DNA of 64,000 nucleotides from assembly GCA_009835005.1 (NCBI GenBank), contig WTFG01000009.1, forward strand, positions 36,258-100,257, written 5' to 3'. This document shows, one piece after another, positions 16,948 through 25,350 of the stretch. Under the pieces are notes generated by a model. It was not told the DNA's origin and made no database searches. It was given only the letters and a program-made list of their open reading frames with translations. The stretch is from Flavobacteriaceae bacterium Ap0902. GTDB taxonomy: Bacteria; Bacteroidota; Bacteroidia; Flavobacteriales; Weeksellaceae. How positions within the stretch are numbered: the stretch's first letter is position 1; the number at the start of each line of letters is the position of its first letter. The position numbers and the translations under genes were made by a program.

Positions 16948-18594
16948 ATGGAAATATATAATCAAATGAATAAAACTAAATTCATTTTATCTTTTGGTAT
17001 CATGCTGTCTCTAATTCTAACTAGCTGCGGAGGCGGATCTGGACAAGGTGGAGGTACCAAAAACTTCACAAGTAGAACGGGTTGGAAACCAAACGATTCC
17101 AAAGGTTGGATGTTCACAGGTAAAAAAGAGAAAGAAAAGGCTTGGGTAGGAATGGTACATGTAGAAGGTGGGTCATTTACCATGGGTCAAGTGAAAACAG
17201 ATGTGATGCGGGATTGGAATAATACCCCGCGTAGAATGCAAGTTCGTTCTTTCTATATGGGTGATGCGGAAGTCACTAACTTTGATTATCGCCTTTATTT
17301 AACTTGGATGACCTACGTTTTCCCACCTAATAATGAGGAAAATAGAATTATTAATGAAGGAATTTTGCCAGATACCTTGGTCTGGGGAAATAAACTCTCT
17401 AGAAATGACATCTTTGTAGATGAATATTTGAGAAATCCTTCTTTTGATTATTATCCAGTAGTAGGCGTTTCATGGTTGCAGGCAGATAGGTATTGTGATT
17501 GGCTAACAGATAGAGCCAATGAAAAAGCGATGATGGACAAAGGATACATTAGCGATGATTTATATTTAAATCCAGATATAAATATAGGATCCAACCATTT
17601 TAATACAGAGAGGTTCCAACAAACACCAAATGAGGTGTTTGAAGGTGCTAATGTCATTGATACGGCAAGAATTTTAAAGAATGTGAAGGTTAAGAATCCA
17701 AACCCTAGAATTAATTACCGTGCTTCTATGAACTCTAATCTTGTAACCAAGTTTAGACTACCTACAGAGGCAGAGTGGGAATATGCGGCTTTAGCTTTAC
17801 CTGCTGATAGAGAATATAACCAATACGAGGGGAAAGACATAGCAGGATATAATCTTAGAAAAGAGAAAGGTAGAGGACGTGGTGACTTCATGGCTAACTT
17901 TAAACAAGGACGTGGTGATTATTCTGGCATTGGTGGCTGGGGGAATGACGGTTCTGCTATCACCAATGATGTTAAAAAATTCCCTGCTAATCCATTTGGA
18001 TTGTATGGAATGTTGGGCAATGTTGCAGAATGGACCGCAGATGTTTACCGCCCTATTATAGATGATGAGGCCAATGATTTCAACTATTACCGTGGGAATA
18101 TTTATACAAAGAGAATAGAAAATGGACAAGGTGGTTTTGAGGTTTATGAAGAAAACGACTTAGTATATGACACACTAGATAGTGGACAGCTATTAGCAAG
18201 AGGCTTACCTGGGCAATACAAGAGAGAAGTGATAGAAGATGCTAGAGATTACCGTGATGGCGATTATAGATCATCTCTAGAGATGGCTGTTACAGATAAA
18301 GATCCTAACGCTACCAACCAAAGCATGTATAATTCTCCCGTCAAAGATTTTACAGTTTCTGATGATGGTAGAGTAGTTTTGAAGAAAGATACAGAAAAGA
18401 GAACTTCTGATATTGATAATTCCATGCGTGTAGTGAAAGGTGGTTCTTGGAAAGATGATATCTACTGGTTAGATCCAGGTCAAAGAAGGTACATGAGTGA
18501 GGGTACTGGTGCAGCTTGGGTTGGTTTCCGTGTAGCACAAGATTATACAGGTAATGAGGAAATGGGAAGCAAGAGAAAGAAACGTGGTTTGTAA
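16948..18594 (+). CDS. gldJ: Gliding motility/type IX secretion lipoprotein GldJ
   Basis: Outer-membrane lipoprotein needed for type IX secretion and gliding; it belongs to the formylglycine-generating-enzyme (FGE-sulfatase) fold family but is not known to be an enzyme. The lipobox is LILTSC; the FGE landmarks are VEGGSFTMG near the start, FRLPTEAEWEYAAL, NPFGLYGMLGNVAEWTADVY and RVVKGGSWKDD. The basic C-terminus KRKKRGL resembles the conserved GldJ tail. Two starts are possible: ATG 16948, which fits the promoter spacing, or ATG 16966, which gives a cleaner signal peptide (MNKTKFILSF). Divergent from porU and upstream of murF, as in other Flavobacteriia. Confidence 0.94.
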   Translation: MEIYNQMNKTKFILSFGIMLSLILTSCGGGSGQGGGTKNFTSRTGWKPNDSKGWMFTGKKEKEKAWVGMVHVEGGSFTMGQVKTDVMRDWNNTPRRMQVRSFYMGDAEVTNFDYRLYLTWMTYVFPPNNEENRIINEGILPDTLVWGNKLSRNDIFVDEYLRNPSFDYYPVVGVSWLQADRYCDWLTDRANEKAMMDKGYISDDLYLNPDINIGSNHFNTERFQQTPNEVFEGANVIDTARILKNVKVKNPNPRINYRASMNSNLVTKFRLPTEAEWEYAALALPADREYNQYEGKDIAGYNLRKEKGRGRGDFMANFKQGRGDYSGIGGWGNDGSAITNDVKKFPANPFGLYGMLGNVAEWTADVYRPIIDDEANDFNYYRGNIYTKRIENGQGGFEVYEENDLVYDTLDSGQLLARGLPGQYKREVIEDARDYRDGDYRSSLEMAVTDKDPNATNQSMYNSPVKDFTVSDDGRVVLKKDTEKRTSDIDNSMRVVKGGSWKDDIYWLDPGQRRYMSEGTGAAWVGFRVAQDYTGNEEMGSKRKKRGL

Positions 18595-18617
18595 TCCATT
18601 TCTATCAAATTTCATAT

Positions 18618-18647
18618 AAGAGACTCTAAATTAGAGTCTCTTTTTTT
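18618..18647 (+). terminator. Rho-independent terminator after gldJ
   Basis: AGAGACTCTAA and TTAGAGTCTCT form a near-perfect hairpin (the effective loop is about 5 bases) followed by seven T. It lies 24 bases after the gldJ stop and 23 bases before murF. Confidence 0.88.
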
Positions 18648-18670
18648 ATTTAATTTTTTATCTTTAGCGC

Positions 18671-19948
18671 ATGAATTTAGAGAAACTATATAACCTATTT
18701 TTAAAGTCTACAGGCGTATGTACAGACACCAGACAATTAAAAAAAGGTAATTTATACATTGCCCTAAAAGGGGATCATTTTGATGGAAATAAATTTGCAC
18801 AATCTGCTATTGAAAAAGGAGCCATTGCAGCCATTGTAGATGAAGAGAATGATGCGATTAAAACGAGCAAGATATATTTAGTAGAAGACGGTTTGGTATT
18901 TTTACAATTGCTTGCCCAACACCATAGAAGACAATTAAAGACACCCATTATTAGCCTCACGGGGAGTAATGGGAAAACTACCACGAAGGAACTCATTGCC
19001 ACCTGCCTTTCTCAAAAATTTACAGTAGCTTATACCCAAGGAAACCTCAACAATCACATCGGGGTACCCTTAACCTTATTAAAGATTACAAAAGAACATG
19101 ATTTTGCCATTGTAGAAATGGGAGCGAATCATCAAAAAGAGATTGAATTGTTATGCGCTATCGCGGAACCTGATTATGGCTATATCACGAACTTCGGGAA
19201 AGCACATTTAGAAGGATTCGGTGGGTTTGAAGGTGTAGTAAAGGGTAAATCAGAATTATATGATTATTTAAGAGCCCATAATAAAACTGCTATTGTAAAT
19301 CTGGATGACCCTATCCAAATAGAAAAATCAGAAGGATTGGATCAGATAACATTTGGTTTTGATACGGAAGCACAATATAATTTTAAGCAAAACAGTAAGC
19401 ATGGCTATGCTGGAATTTCATATCATGGAAAAGAATTAGAATCTCATCTTTCTGGCGCTTATAATGAGACTAATATCGCTGCAGCAGTAACGATAGCATT
19501 ATATTTTGGCATTGAAATAGAGAAAATCCAAAAGGGCTTAAGTCAATATATTCCAAAGATTAACCGTTCACAAGAAATAGAAAAATCTGGTTTTCTAATT
19601 TTATTAGATGCCTACAATGCCAATCCTAGTTCTATGGAAGTGGCATTGTCCAATTTCTCCCAAAAATCAGGAACTAAAACAGCTATTCTGGGTGATATGT
19701 TTGAACTTGGGATATCCTCTGCAAAAGAACATCAGCGTATAAGTGACTTAGCAGCGTCTTTGAATTTTGAACAAATATTCCTAATAGGAGAAAATTTCCA
19801 TCACGTCCAGGCTCCTTCTTCTATTCTAAAATTTAAAACCAGAGAAGATTACATCAAATATCTTAAAAATAACCCACCAAAAACAGAAAATATATTAATC
19901 AAGGGATCTCGTGGAATGGCATTAGAAAAGATATTAGAGTTTATTTAA
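18671..19948 (+). CDS. murF: UDP-N-acetylmuramoyl-tripeptide--D-alanyl-D-alanine ligase MurF
   Basis: Cytoplasmic ATP-dependent ligase that adds D-Ala-D-Ala to the peptidoglycan precursor. Mur-ligase features in order: the N-terminal UDP-binding part with STGVCTDTRQLKKGNLYIAL, the ATP-binding loop SLTGSNGKTTTKEL (about residues 97-110), TQGNLNNHIGVPLTLL, and the C-terminal ligase domain with DAYNANPSSMEVAL and LGDMFELG. At 425 residues it is typical. It follows the gldJ terminator closely, and its last 8 bases overlap the end of the convergent tatD gene. Confidence 0.95.
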   Translation: MNLEKLYNLFLKSTGVCTDTRQLKKGNLYIALKGDHFDGNKFAQSAIEKGAIAAIVDEENDAIKTSKIYLVEDGLVFLQLLAQHHRRQLKTPIISLTGSNGKTTTKELIATCLSQKFTVAYTQGNLNNHIGVPLTLLKITKEHDFAIVEMGANHQKEIELLCAIAEPDYGYITNFGKAHLEGFGGFEGVVKGKSELYDYLRAHNKTAIVNLDDPIQIEKSEGLDQITFGFDTEAQYNFKQNSKHGYAGISYHGKELESHLSGAYNETNIAAAVTIALYFGIEIEKIQKGLSQYIPKINRSQEIEKSGFLILLDAYNANPSSMEVALSNFSQKSGTKTAILGDMFELGISSAKEHQRISDLAASLNFEQIFLIGENFHHVQAPSSILKFKTREDYIKYLKNNPPKTENILIKGSRGMALEKILEFI

Positions 19949-20702
19949 AAATTCTTTTGGCATTTTGGGTTGTAATTTCTTCTATTTCTTTGGGTGAAAC
20001 CTGATATATAGAAGATAGTTTTTCCACTACCAGCGGAATATAAGCAGGTTCATTTCTTTTGCCACGGTATGGAACTGGCGCCAAATAAGGCGCATCCGTT
20101 TCTAATACGATATGTTCTAGATCTATCTCATCCAAGAATTTATCTATTTTCCCATTTTTAAAGGTAACCACGCCCCCAATACCCAAGGCGAATCCCAAAT
20201 CAATGGCACGCTTAGCATCCTCTATAGTTCCTGTGAAGCAATGGAATATACCAAATAAATCCGCTGAGTTTTTGTTTTCTAAAACTTCAAAAGTTTCTAA
20301 AAAGCTGTTTCTAGTATGGATGACAATCGGCAGTTTTTTCTCTTTTGCCCAATCAATTTGAATGGAAAAAGCTTCTTGTTGTTGATTCAAAAATGTTTTG
20401 TCCCAATATAGATCAATGCCAATTTCACCTACTGCAGCAAAGGAACGCCTATCTAACCATGTTTTCACTTTTTCTAATTCTTCTAGGTAGTTTTCTGTGA
20501 CAGAAGTTGGATGCAACCCCATCATGAGATGCATTATTTCTGGATATTTTTGCTCTACATCTAACATTCTTTCTGTATAGGTGGAATCAATCGCAGGCAG
20601 ATAAAACTCCCCCACTCCACTATCTAAGGCTCTTTGTATGACCTTGTCTCTATCTTCATCAAACTTTTCAGAATATATATGGTTATGCGTATCAATCAAC
20701 AT
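19941..20702 (-). CDS. TatD-family metal-dependent hydrolase/deoxyribonuclease
   Basis: Amidohydrolase-fold nuclease of the TatD family. Metal-ligand motifs: DTHNHIYSEKFDED at the N-terminus, VGEIGIDLYWD, PIVIHTRNSFLET, IFHCFTGT, and LETDAPYLAPVPYRGKRNEP. At 253 residues it has normal length. Its start overlaps the 3' end of the GSCFA gene by 11 bases, indicating co-transcription, and its 3' end overlaps murF. Which TatD paralogue this is cannot be told from the sequence alone. Confidence 0.92.
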   Translation of the reverse strand: MLIDTHNHIYSEKFDEDRDKVIQRALDSGVGEFYLPAIDSTYTERMLDVEQKYPEIMHLMMGLHPTSVTENYLEELEKVKTWLDRRSFAAVGEIGIDLYWDKTFLNQQQEAFSIQIDWAKEKKLPIVIHTRNSFLETFEVLENKNSADLFGIFHCFTGTIEDAKRAIDLGFALGIGGVVTFKNGKIDKFLDEIDLEHIVLETDAPYLAPVPYRGKRNEPAYIPLVVEKLSSIYQVSPKEIEEITTQNAKRIFK

Positions 20703-21687
20703 GAATTTGGTTTTTTAATATTTGTATTTCCTCGTTTAAAGCACTAGCGTTTAAATGTTTTTTTAATTCCAGCGCTTTTTTAAGTGTTTCATATAAAAAC
20801 TTCTTATGATGCATAGAGGTTGGATTAACTGGCTTATGTGCAACTGCTTTTTGAATTTTTTCAATCTGATTATTGAATGAAATCGTTTCTTCTGAGAAAT
20901 AAGATGCACTAAATTTATTCCAAACATATTGCAATCCCAAATCATTTAAATGCGCTAAACCATCTGCATAATAACGATAATCCCGTAACTCATCTAATAC
21001 AACTTCATAAGATGGAAAGTATTGAACCTCTGAAAACTCTTGTAAAACCTGGTGTAAAGCTGTATGTAAAATACCCTTACTCACATTATTTTCTCTGAAT
21101 CCATCCCTAATATGACGAACGGGACTTATTGTAAAAATAATCTTCGCATGCGGTAGAACATCAAAAACCTTTAGGATTAATTTTTTGATTGAATCATAAA
21201 CCTCTTTTGGGCTAAGCAATCTTTTTTCAAAATTAACTTGCGGAATCTTATGGCAGTTACTCACAAAAAACGCTCCTTGTGTTAAATAATATGCCCAAGC
21301 CGTGCCAAAGGTGAAAATCAATACATCAGTTTCTGACAAAAAAGAATTAGCCTCATCTATCTTCTCATTAATTGTCGTGAGTATAATCTCTTTTTTAGGG
21401 TTAGAAAATAGTGTACTGTGATCCCAACTAAAGTATAACCCTTGATGATGAAAAATTTCTGTTTCTAGATAATGCTCTCTTGCATAAATACGATTGAATG
21501 TATTCTCTATGGCCATAGGGTGAAATTGAGTCCCAAAAGGATTCACCATCGCTTGAAATTCAGCATCCATTAAACGTTGCCCCATTTCTGCAGCAAAGCA
21601 AGATCCTATACAGAGAATCTTGCTTTGATGATTAATTTTATAAATAGACGGCTGAATAGGAACTTCAGAAAAAAGTTTCATTTTCAT
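20692..21687 (-). CDS. GSCFA-domain protein
   Basis: Member of the GSCFA family, named after its conserved motif, seen here as CIGSCFAAEMG (Gly 28 to Ala 32). NPFGTQFHP, the second family signature, follows. The family is related to SGNH/GDSL hydrolases; FTFGTAWAY and TISPVRHIRDG are further conserved blocks. No signal peptide is evident, so it is probably cytoplasmic. Substrate unknown. ATG start sharing one base with the stop of the prenyl synthase gene (TAATG); the tatD gene overlaps its end. The three genes form one tightly packed unit. Confidence 0.88.
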   Translation of the reverse strand: MKMKLFSEVPIQPSIYKINHQSKILCIGSCFAAEMGQRLMDAEFQAMVNPFGTQFHPMAIENTFNRIYAREHYLETEIFHHQGLYFSWDHSTLFSNPKKEIILTTINEKIDEANSFLSETDVLIFTFGTAWAYYLTQGAFFVSNCHKIPQVNFEKRLLSPKEVYDSIKKLILKVFDVLPHAKIIFTISPVRHIRDGFRENNVSKGILHTALHQVLQEFSEVQYFPSYEVVLDELRDYRYYADGLAHLNDLGLQYVWNKFSASYFSEETISFNNQIEKIQKAVAHKPVNPTSMHHKKFLYETLKKALELKKHLNASALNEEIQILKNQIHVD

Positions 21688-22658
21688 TAAAAACTTCTAC
21701 CAATTAAATTTGCATTAAACTCCTCTAAAACGCTAAGATCCATTTTATTTCCTTTGACTTCATGAAGTTCTTCATTAGCGATTCTCGTATACTTTTCTAT
21801 TTCAAACTCTACAATTTTATCTATGCGTAAAGCTTTAAATATATTTTCTACGCTATATATTTTATCTATGTTATCTGTCTGGCTATTATACCAATAAGTC
21901 AATTCTTCTTTTTGTTCTGTGTTTGACAATTCCATGGCTTTAATATATAGAATCGTCTTCTTATTTTCAAAAATATCTCCTGCATGTTTTTTTCCTACTA
22001 AATCCTTGTCCCCATATACATCTAGTAAATCATCTTTTAATTGAAAAGCAATTCCCAAGTTTTTACCAAAGTTATAAATGTGCTCAACATCCTCATCTGA
22101 TGCATTGGCAATTACAGCCCCAATTTTGAAAGCTGTTGCAGCAAGCGAACCAGTTTTATAATAAATCATCTGTAGATACTCCTCTTCTGTAACCTTTTCT
22201 TGGGTTTCAAAATTTAAATCATATTGTTGTCCTTCACAAACTTTGATGGCCGCTTCAGAGAATATTTGGCAAACCTTCTTAAACTTATCGGCTGGCAAAT
22301 CTTCTAAGTATTGATAGGCTTTGATTAATAAAGCATCACCAGAAAGAATAGCACTATCCACGGTATATTTCTCATGCACGGTAGTTTTACCCCTTCTTAA
22401 AGGTGCCTTATCCATAATATCATCATGCATAAGTGTGAAATTATGGAAGAATTCTATGGCCAAACTTGGTTTAATAGCCTCTTGTAAATCCCCACCAAAA
22501 AAGTCGCAAGTCAATAGCGTTATAATGGGCCTTAATCGCTTGCCCCCAAGATTTAATATATAATTAATAGGTTCGTACAATTTCTGAGGTTCTTGTTGAA
22601 ACTCGTGTTTTTGCAAATTCTTTTGAAATAAATCTAAATATTGATTCAGGTTTTCCAT
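21687..22658 (-). CDS. Polyprenyl (isoprenyl diphosphate) synthase
   Basis: Trans-prenyltransferase that elongates allylic diphosphates with isopentenyl diphosphate. Motifs: GGKRLRP, the first Asp-rich motif LMHDDIMDKAPLRRG (DDxxD, without the two-residue insertion of bacterial farnesyl synthases) and the second, FQLKDDLLD. A Phe sits five residues before the first Asp-rich motif, a feature of short-chain enzymes. Product length (farnesyl, geranylgeranyl or longer) is therefore unclear. At 323 residues it is typical. First gene of the prenyl synthase-GSCFA-tatD unit, divergent from the ArsC-like gene. Confidence 0.9.
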   Translation of the reverse strand: MENLNQYLDLFQKNLQKHEFQQEPQKLYEPINYILNLGGKRLRPIITLLTCDFFGGDLQEAIKPSLAIEFFHNFTLMHDDIMDKAPLRRGKTTVHEKYTVDSAILSGDALLIKAYQYLEDLPADKFKKVCQIFSEAAIKVCEGQQYDLNFETQEKVTEEEYLQMIYYKTGSLAATAFKIGAVIANASDEDVEHIYNFGKNLGIAFQLKDDLLDVYGDKDLVGKKHAGDIFENKKTILYIKAMELSNTEQKEELTYWYNSQTDNIDKIYSVENIFKALRIDKIVEFEIEKYTRIANEELHEVKGNKMDLSVLEEFNANLIGRSF

Positions 22659-22783
22659 AATGATATCTTGATATGTAAATATACATGATGGTATTAAATT
22701 ACGCTAAACAAAATTTGATAATTATTGATTGTGCTTATAATTTCATCTCTAATTTCAAGATTTTATAAGAAAAGAATGCTTTG

Positions 22784-22791
22784 TACTTTTG
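22784..22791 (+). promoter_or_regulatory. Promoter -7 box for the ArsC-like gene
   Basis: TACTTTTG fits TAnnTTTG exactly. It lies 41 bases before the ATG at 22833; no clear TTG is seen at the -33 position. Confidence 0.5.
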
Positions 22792-22832
22792 CGTACTGAA
22801 TTTGCAATGCATTGTTTCTTAAAAAAATAATT

Positions 22833-23183
22833 ATGAAGAAGTTTTTCTATTTATCTACCTGTACTACTTGCAAAAATATAATGAAAGAATTGGATCTATC
22901 TGATTTTGAGTTACAAGATATTAAATCTAATCCGTTGACAGCGGAACAATTAGAATATTTAAAAAATCTTGCGGGTAGTTATGAATCTCTATTTTCTCGC
23001 AGAGCACAACTTTATAAAAAACTAGGATTAAAAGATCAAGCGTTGACAGAAGATGATTATAAAAAATATTTACTAGAACATTACACTTTTTTAAAGCGCC
23101 CTGTTCTAGTAAATAATACTGAAATCTTCATTGGCAGTAGCTCTAAGACGAAAGAATCTTTAAAAGAGCATTTCGGAAAATAA
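22833..23183 (+). CDS. ArsC/Spx-family thioredoxin-fold protein
   Basis: Small cytoplasmic protein of the arsenate reductase-like (ArsC/Spx/YffB) family. The N-terminal CxxC (Cys 10 and Cys 13 in STCTTCKN) and the FSRRAQLYKKLG and FLKRPVLV segments are typical. Family members range from arsenate reductases to redox regulators, so no substrate is assigned. The ATG at 22833 follows an A-rich leader and is preferred over an upstream in-frame TTG at 22812, which would add seven unconserved residues. The 116-residue length is normal. Its stop is one base from the stop of the convergent gldC. Confidence 0.85.
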   Translation: MKKFFYLSTCTTCKNIMKELDLSDFELQDIKSNPLTAEQLEYLKNLAGSYESLFSRRAQLYKKLGLKDQALTEDDYKKYLLEHYTFLKRPVLVNNTEIFIGSSSKTKESLKEHFGK

Positions 23184-23184
23184 A

Positions 23185-23511
23185 TCACTCTCTTAATCCT
23201 GCTTCCACTGCAAATTCCTCTGCAAACAATCTAATTTTATGTGCCACGTCATCCTCTGAAGTTGCTCGTGCATAGGTATTGGCCATGGTTGCAAACATTT
23301 GGTGAAAGAATATCTTCATATCATCCATAGGCATTTCCTTGGTCCATAAGTCTATGCGTAATGCCTCTTTTTTTTCCTCATCCCAGACGGTGAGCATTAG
23401 CGCTTTGGTTTCTTGCTTCTCTATGCCCCCATCCTTAGCAGACCAATGTAATTCCTCTGGCACATGATTCTCATCTAAAGTTACTTCTATATTGATATTT
23501 GATTTCTTCAT
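23185..23511 (-). CDS. gldC: Gliding motility protein GldC
   Basis: Small (108-residue) soluble protein of the GldC family, known only from Bacteroidota and encoded next to gldB; it supports efficient gliding in Flavobacterium, but its molecular role is unknown. Typical segments are VPEELHWSAKDGG, LTVWDEEKKEALRIDLWTK and the acidic C-terminal helix. No signal peptide. It lies 34 bases after gldB and is clearly its operon partner. Confidence 0.92.
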   Translation of the reverse strand: MKKSNINIEVTLDENHVPEELHWSAKDGGIEKQETKALMLTVWDEEKKEALRIDLWTKEMPMDDMKIFFHQMFATMANTYARATSEDDVAHKIRLFAEEFAVEAGLRE

Positions 23512-23545
23512 ATATTTTAATTTAATAAGTGTTTTTATTTACATA

Positions 23546-24526
23546 TTATTTCGTAGGCTTATAACCAGATGCTGTGAATATCGCTTGATAATCTTCATCG
23601 GCTAAAAATTCTTGTAGCGTAATCTCCTCATGTTTTTCTAAATAAACACGGCAAATTTGCCACCCCATCCAAGCACCGATTTTACCTGGCGTTTCCGCAT
23701 CATTATCTGCATAAAATTTAGAGAATGGCGTTTCATCTATAAACCTCGCATCTAATTTTTTATCATCGCTGTAGAATAACTCTTGTTCTGTGAAGTACAT
23801 ATAGACATTCGCTTCATTGGTCCTAGCCCAATCTATTTGTTCTTGGGTATAACCTATCTTTAAAGCATCGGAAGTTTTGGGTAATAAAGCATCCTGAACT
23901 ATCAATAATTTACCTTCATAAATCATTTTTTCTATGAACCGTCTTTTGCGTATATCATAATTCACCATGTGATCTGCTATGCTTCTCACTACTTTTGGTT
24001 TAAAATCTGCAGGATTCATCTGCTGCCTAAAATATCCAGGAATATTCATTTGATTATATGCTTCTGCTTTTTCTCCCAAAAACCAATCAAGACCAATCAC
24101 CATTTCTTTGGTTTTGGGATAATACAAAACAGGATTTTGGTAATCTAATTCTCCCGTGAATAAATATACTTGAGGTAGCTCAAAGGTTGGATAATAATGT
24201 TTGAGCCGAACAAATATATCTTGCAAAGAATCTTGAATACTTTCTTCTTTAAAGATTAGATTCACCTCCTCATTTAATGTATGACTAAATTCATCCCTTC
24301 TGCGCTCATTCAAAAGTGAATCTGGTGCGTTCAAGAAAAATTCTGGGAATTGATTTTTCAAATACGCATTAGATACCTCTAAATTATAATAGGATTTTGA
24401 TACATTCTTCAATACCACATCTTCTGTCAATGGTTCTACTTCTATATCCCATCGCTCTTTGGAATTGTTTGAGCAACTCCACGTTAAGATTAAAATAAAT
24501 AAAACTAAAACTTTATTTACATTCAT
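23546..24526 (-). CDS. gldB: Gliding motility lipoprotein GldB
   Basis: Lipoprotein of the GldB family, required for gliding and type IX secretion; it is thought to act at the envelope and resembles zinc-metallopeptidase-like folds without an established activity. The ATG at 24526 gives a clean signal, MNVNKVLVLFILILTWSC (lipid-attached Cys 18); an upstream in-frame TTG would spoil it. The conserved C-terminal part includes MNPADFKPKVVRSIADHMV and GKIGAWMGWQICRVYLE. At 326 residues the length fits. Followed by gldC; divergent from nadE, the neighbour also known beside gldB in Flavobacterium. A perfect -7 box lies 21 bases upstream. Confidence 0.92.
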   Translation of the reverse strand: MNVNKVLVLFILILTWSCSNNSKERWDIEVEPLTEDVVLKNVSKSYYNLEVSNAYLKNQFPEFFLNAPDSLLNERRRDEFSHTLNEEVNLIFKEESIQDSLQDIFVRLKHYYPTFELPQVYLFTGELDYQNPVLYYPKTKEMVIGLDWFLGEKAEAYNQMNIPGYFRQQMNPADFKPKVVRSIADHMVNYDIRKRRFIEKMIYEGKLLIVQDALLPKTSDALKIGYTQEQIDWARTNEANVYMYFTEQELFYSDDKKLDARFIDETPFSKFYADNDAETPGKIGAWMGWQICRVYLEKHEEITLQEFLADEDYQAIFTASGYKPTK

Positions 24527-24547
24527 TACCTTTACATTTCTAAGAGA

Positions 24548-24555
24548 CAAACTTA
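24548..24555 (-). promoter_or_regulatory. Promoter -7 box for gldB
   Basis: TAAGTTTG on the minus strand matches the -7 consensus exactly and ends 21 bases before the gldB ATG. Its position overlaps the nadE leader, so the two divergent transcripts start within a few bases of each other. Confidence 0.55.
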
Positions 24556-24560
24556 CAAAA

Positions 24561-25349
24561 ATGCAGACGAAAGAAGTGATAAAATATATTGTCCAGTGGT
24601 TGGATGACTATGTAAACAATGCGCAAATGAATGGTTTTGTGATTGGTATATCTGGTGGTATAGACTCCGCAGTTACCTCTACCCTAGCCGCTATGACAGG
24701 AAAACCCTTGCTGGTACTAGAAATGCCCATTCATCAAGCGCAAGATCAAGTTACACGTGGACAAGAACATATCGCATGGCTTAAATCTAAATTTGATAAT
24801 GTACGCGATGCGAAAATAGATCTTACAGCAACTTTTGATGAGTTGGTGAAGGCAGTAGACGTGGATGAGAATGACCCAGAGTGGGAATTATCTTTGGCCA
24901 ACACCAGAGCGCGGCTACGCATGACTACCTTATACTATTTTGCGGGACTTCACCGTTATTTAGTTACGGGTACAGGAAACAAAATAGAGGATTTTGGCGT
25001 TGGATTCTTCACCAAATATGGTGATGGCGGCGTAGATATTTCACCTATTGCAGATTTGCTGAAAAGTGAAGTTTTTGCCTTGGCCAGAGAATTAAACATT
25101 GTAGAATCTATCCAACAGGCACAGCCCACAGACGGGCTTTGGGCAGATGAGAGAACAGATGAGGAGCAGATGGGTGCCACTTATGATGAATTAGAATGGG
25201 CCCAGAAGATTTATAAAGAAAAAAAACCAGCGGATTTCACAGGCAGAAAAAGAGAAGTTTTAGAAATATTCAATAGACTTAATCGCGCCATGCAACATAA
25301 AATTAAACCCATCCCTGTCGCAGAAATCCCACAAGAATTGAAAGATTAA
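24561..25349 (+). CDS. nadE: NH3-dependent NAD(+) synthetase NadE
   Basis: Amidates nicotinic acid adenine dinucleotide to NAD in the cytoplasm. The PP-loop ATPase motif GISGGIDSAVTSTLAA lies near residue 30; GTGNKIEDFGVGFFTKYGDGGVDISPI is the conserved substrate-binding part. At 262 residues without a glutaminase domain, it is the ammonia-dependent form. The ATG at 24561 is chosen over an in-frame TTG 102 bases upstream that would lie inside gldB. One base separates its stop from rlmD, so this is the first gene of the long plus-strand unit. Confidence 0.95.
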   Translation: MQTKEVIKYIVQWLDDYVNNAQMNGFVIGISGGIDSAVTSTLAAMTGKPLLVLEMPIHQAQDQVTRGQEHIAWLKSKFDNVRDAKIDLTATFDELVKAVDVDENDPEWELSLANTRARLRMTTLYYFAGLHRYLVTGTGNKIEDFGVGFFTKYGDGGVDISPIADLLKSEVFALARELNIVESIQQAQPTDGLWADERTDEEQMGATYDELEWAQKIYKEKKPADFTGRKREVLEIFNRLNRAMQHKIKPIPVAEIPQELKD

Positions 25350-25350
25350 T

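Noticed and set aside
24459..24560. TTG-initiated extension of nadE
   Set aside because: It would overlap the gldB coding region and add residues before a normal NadE N-terminus.
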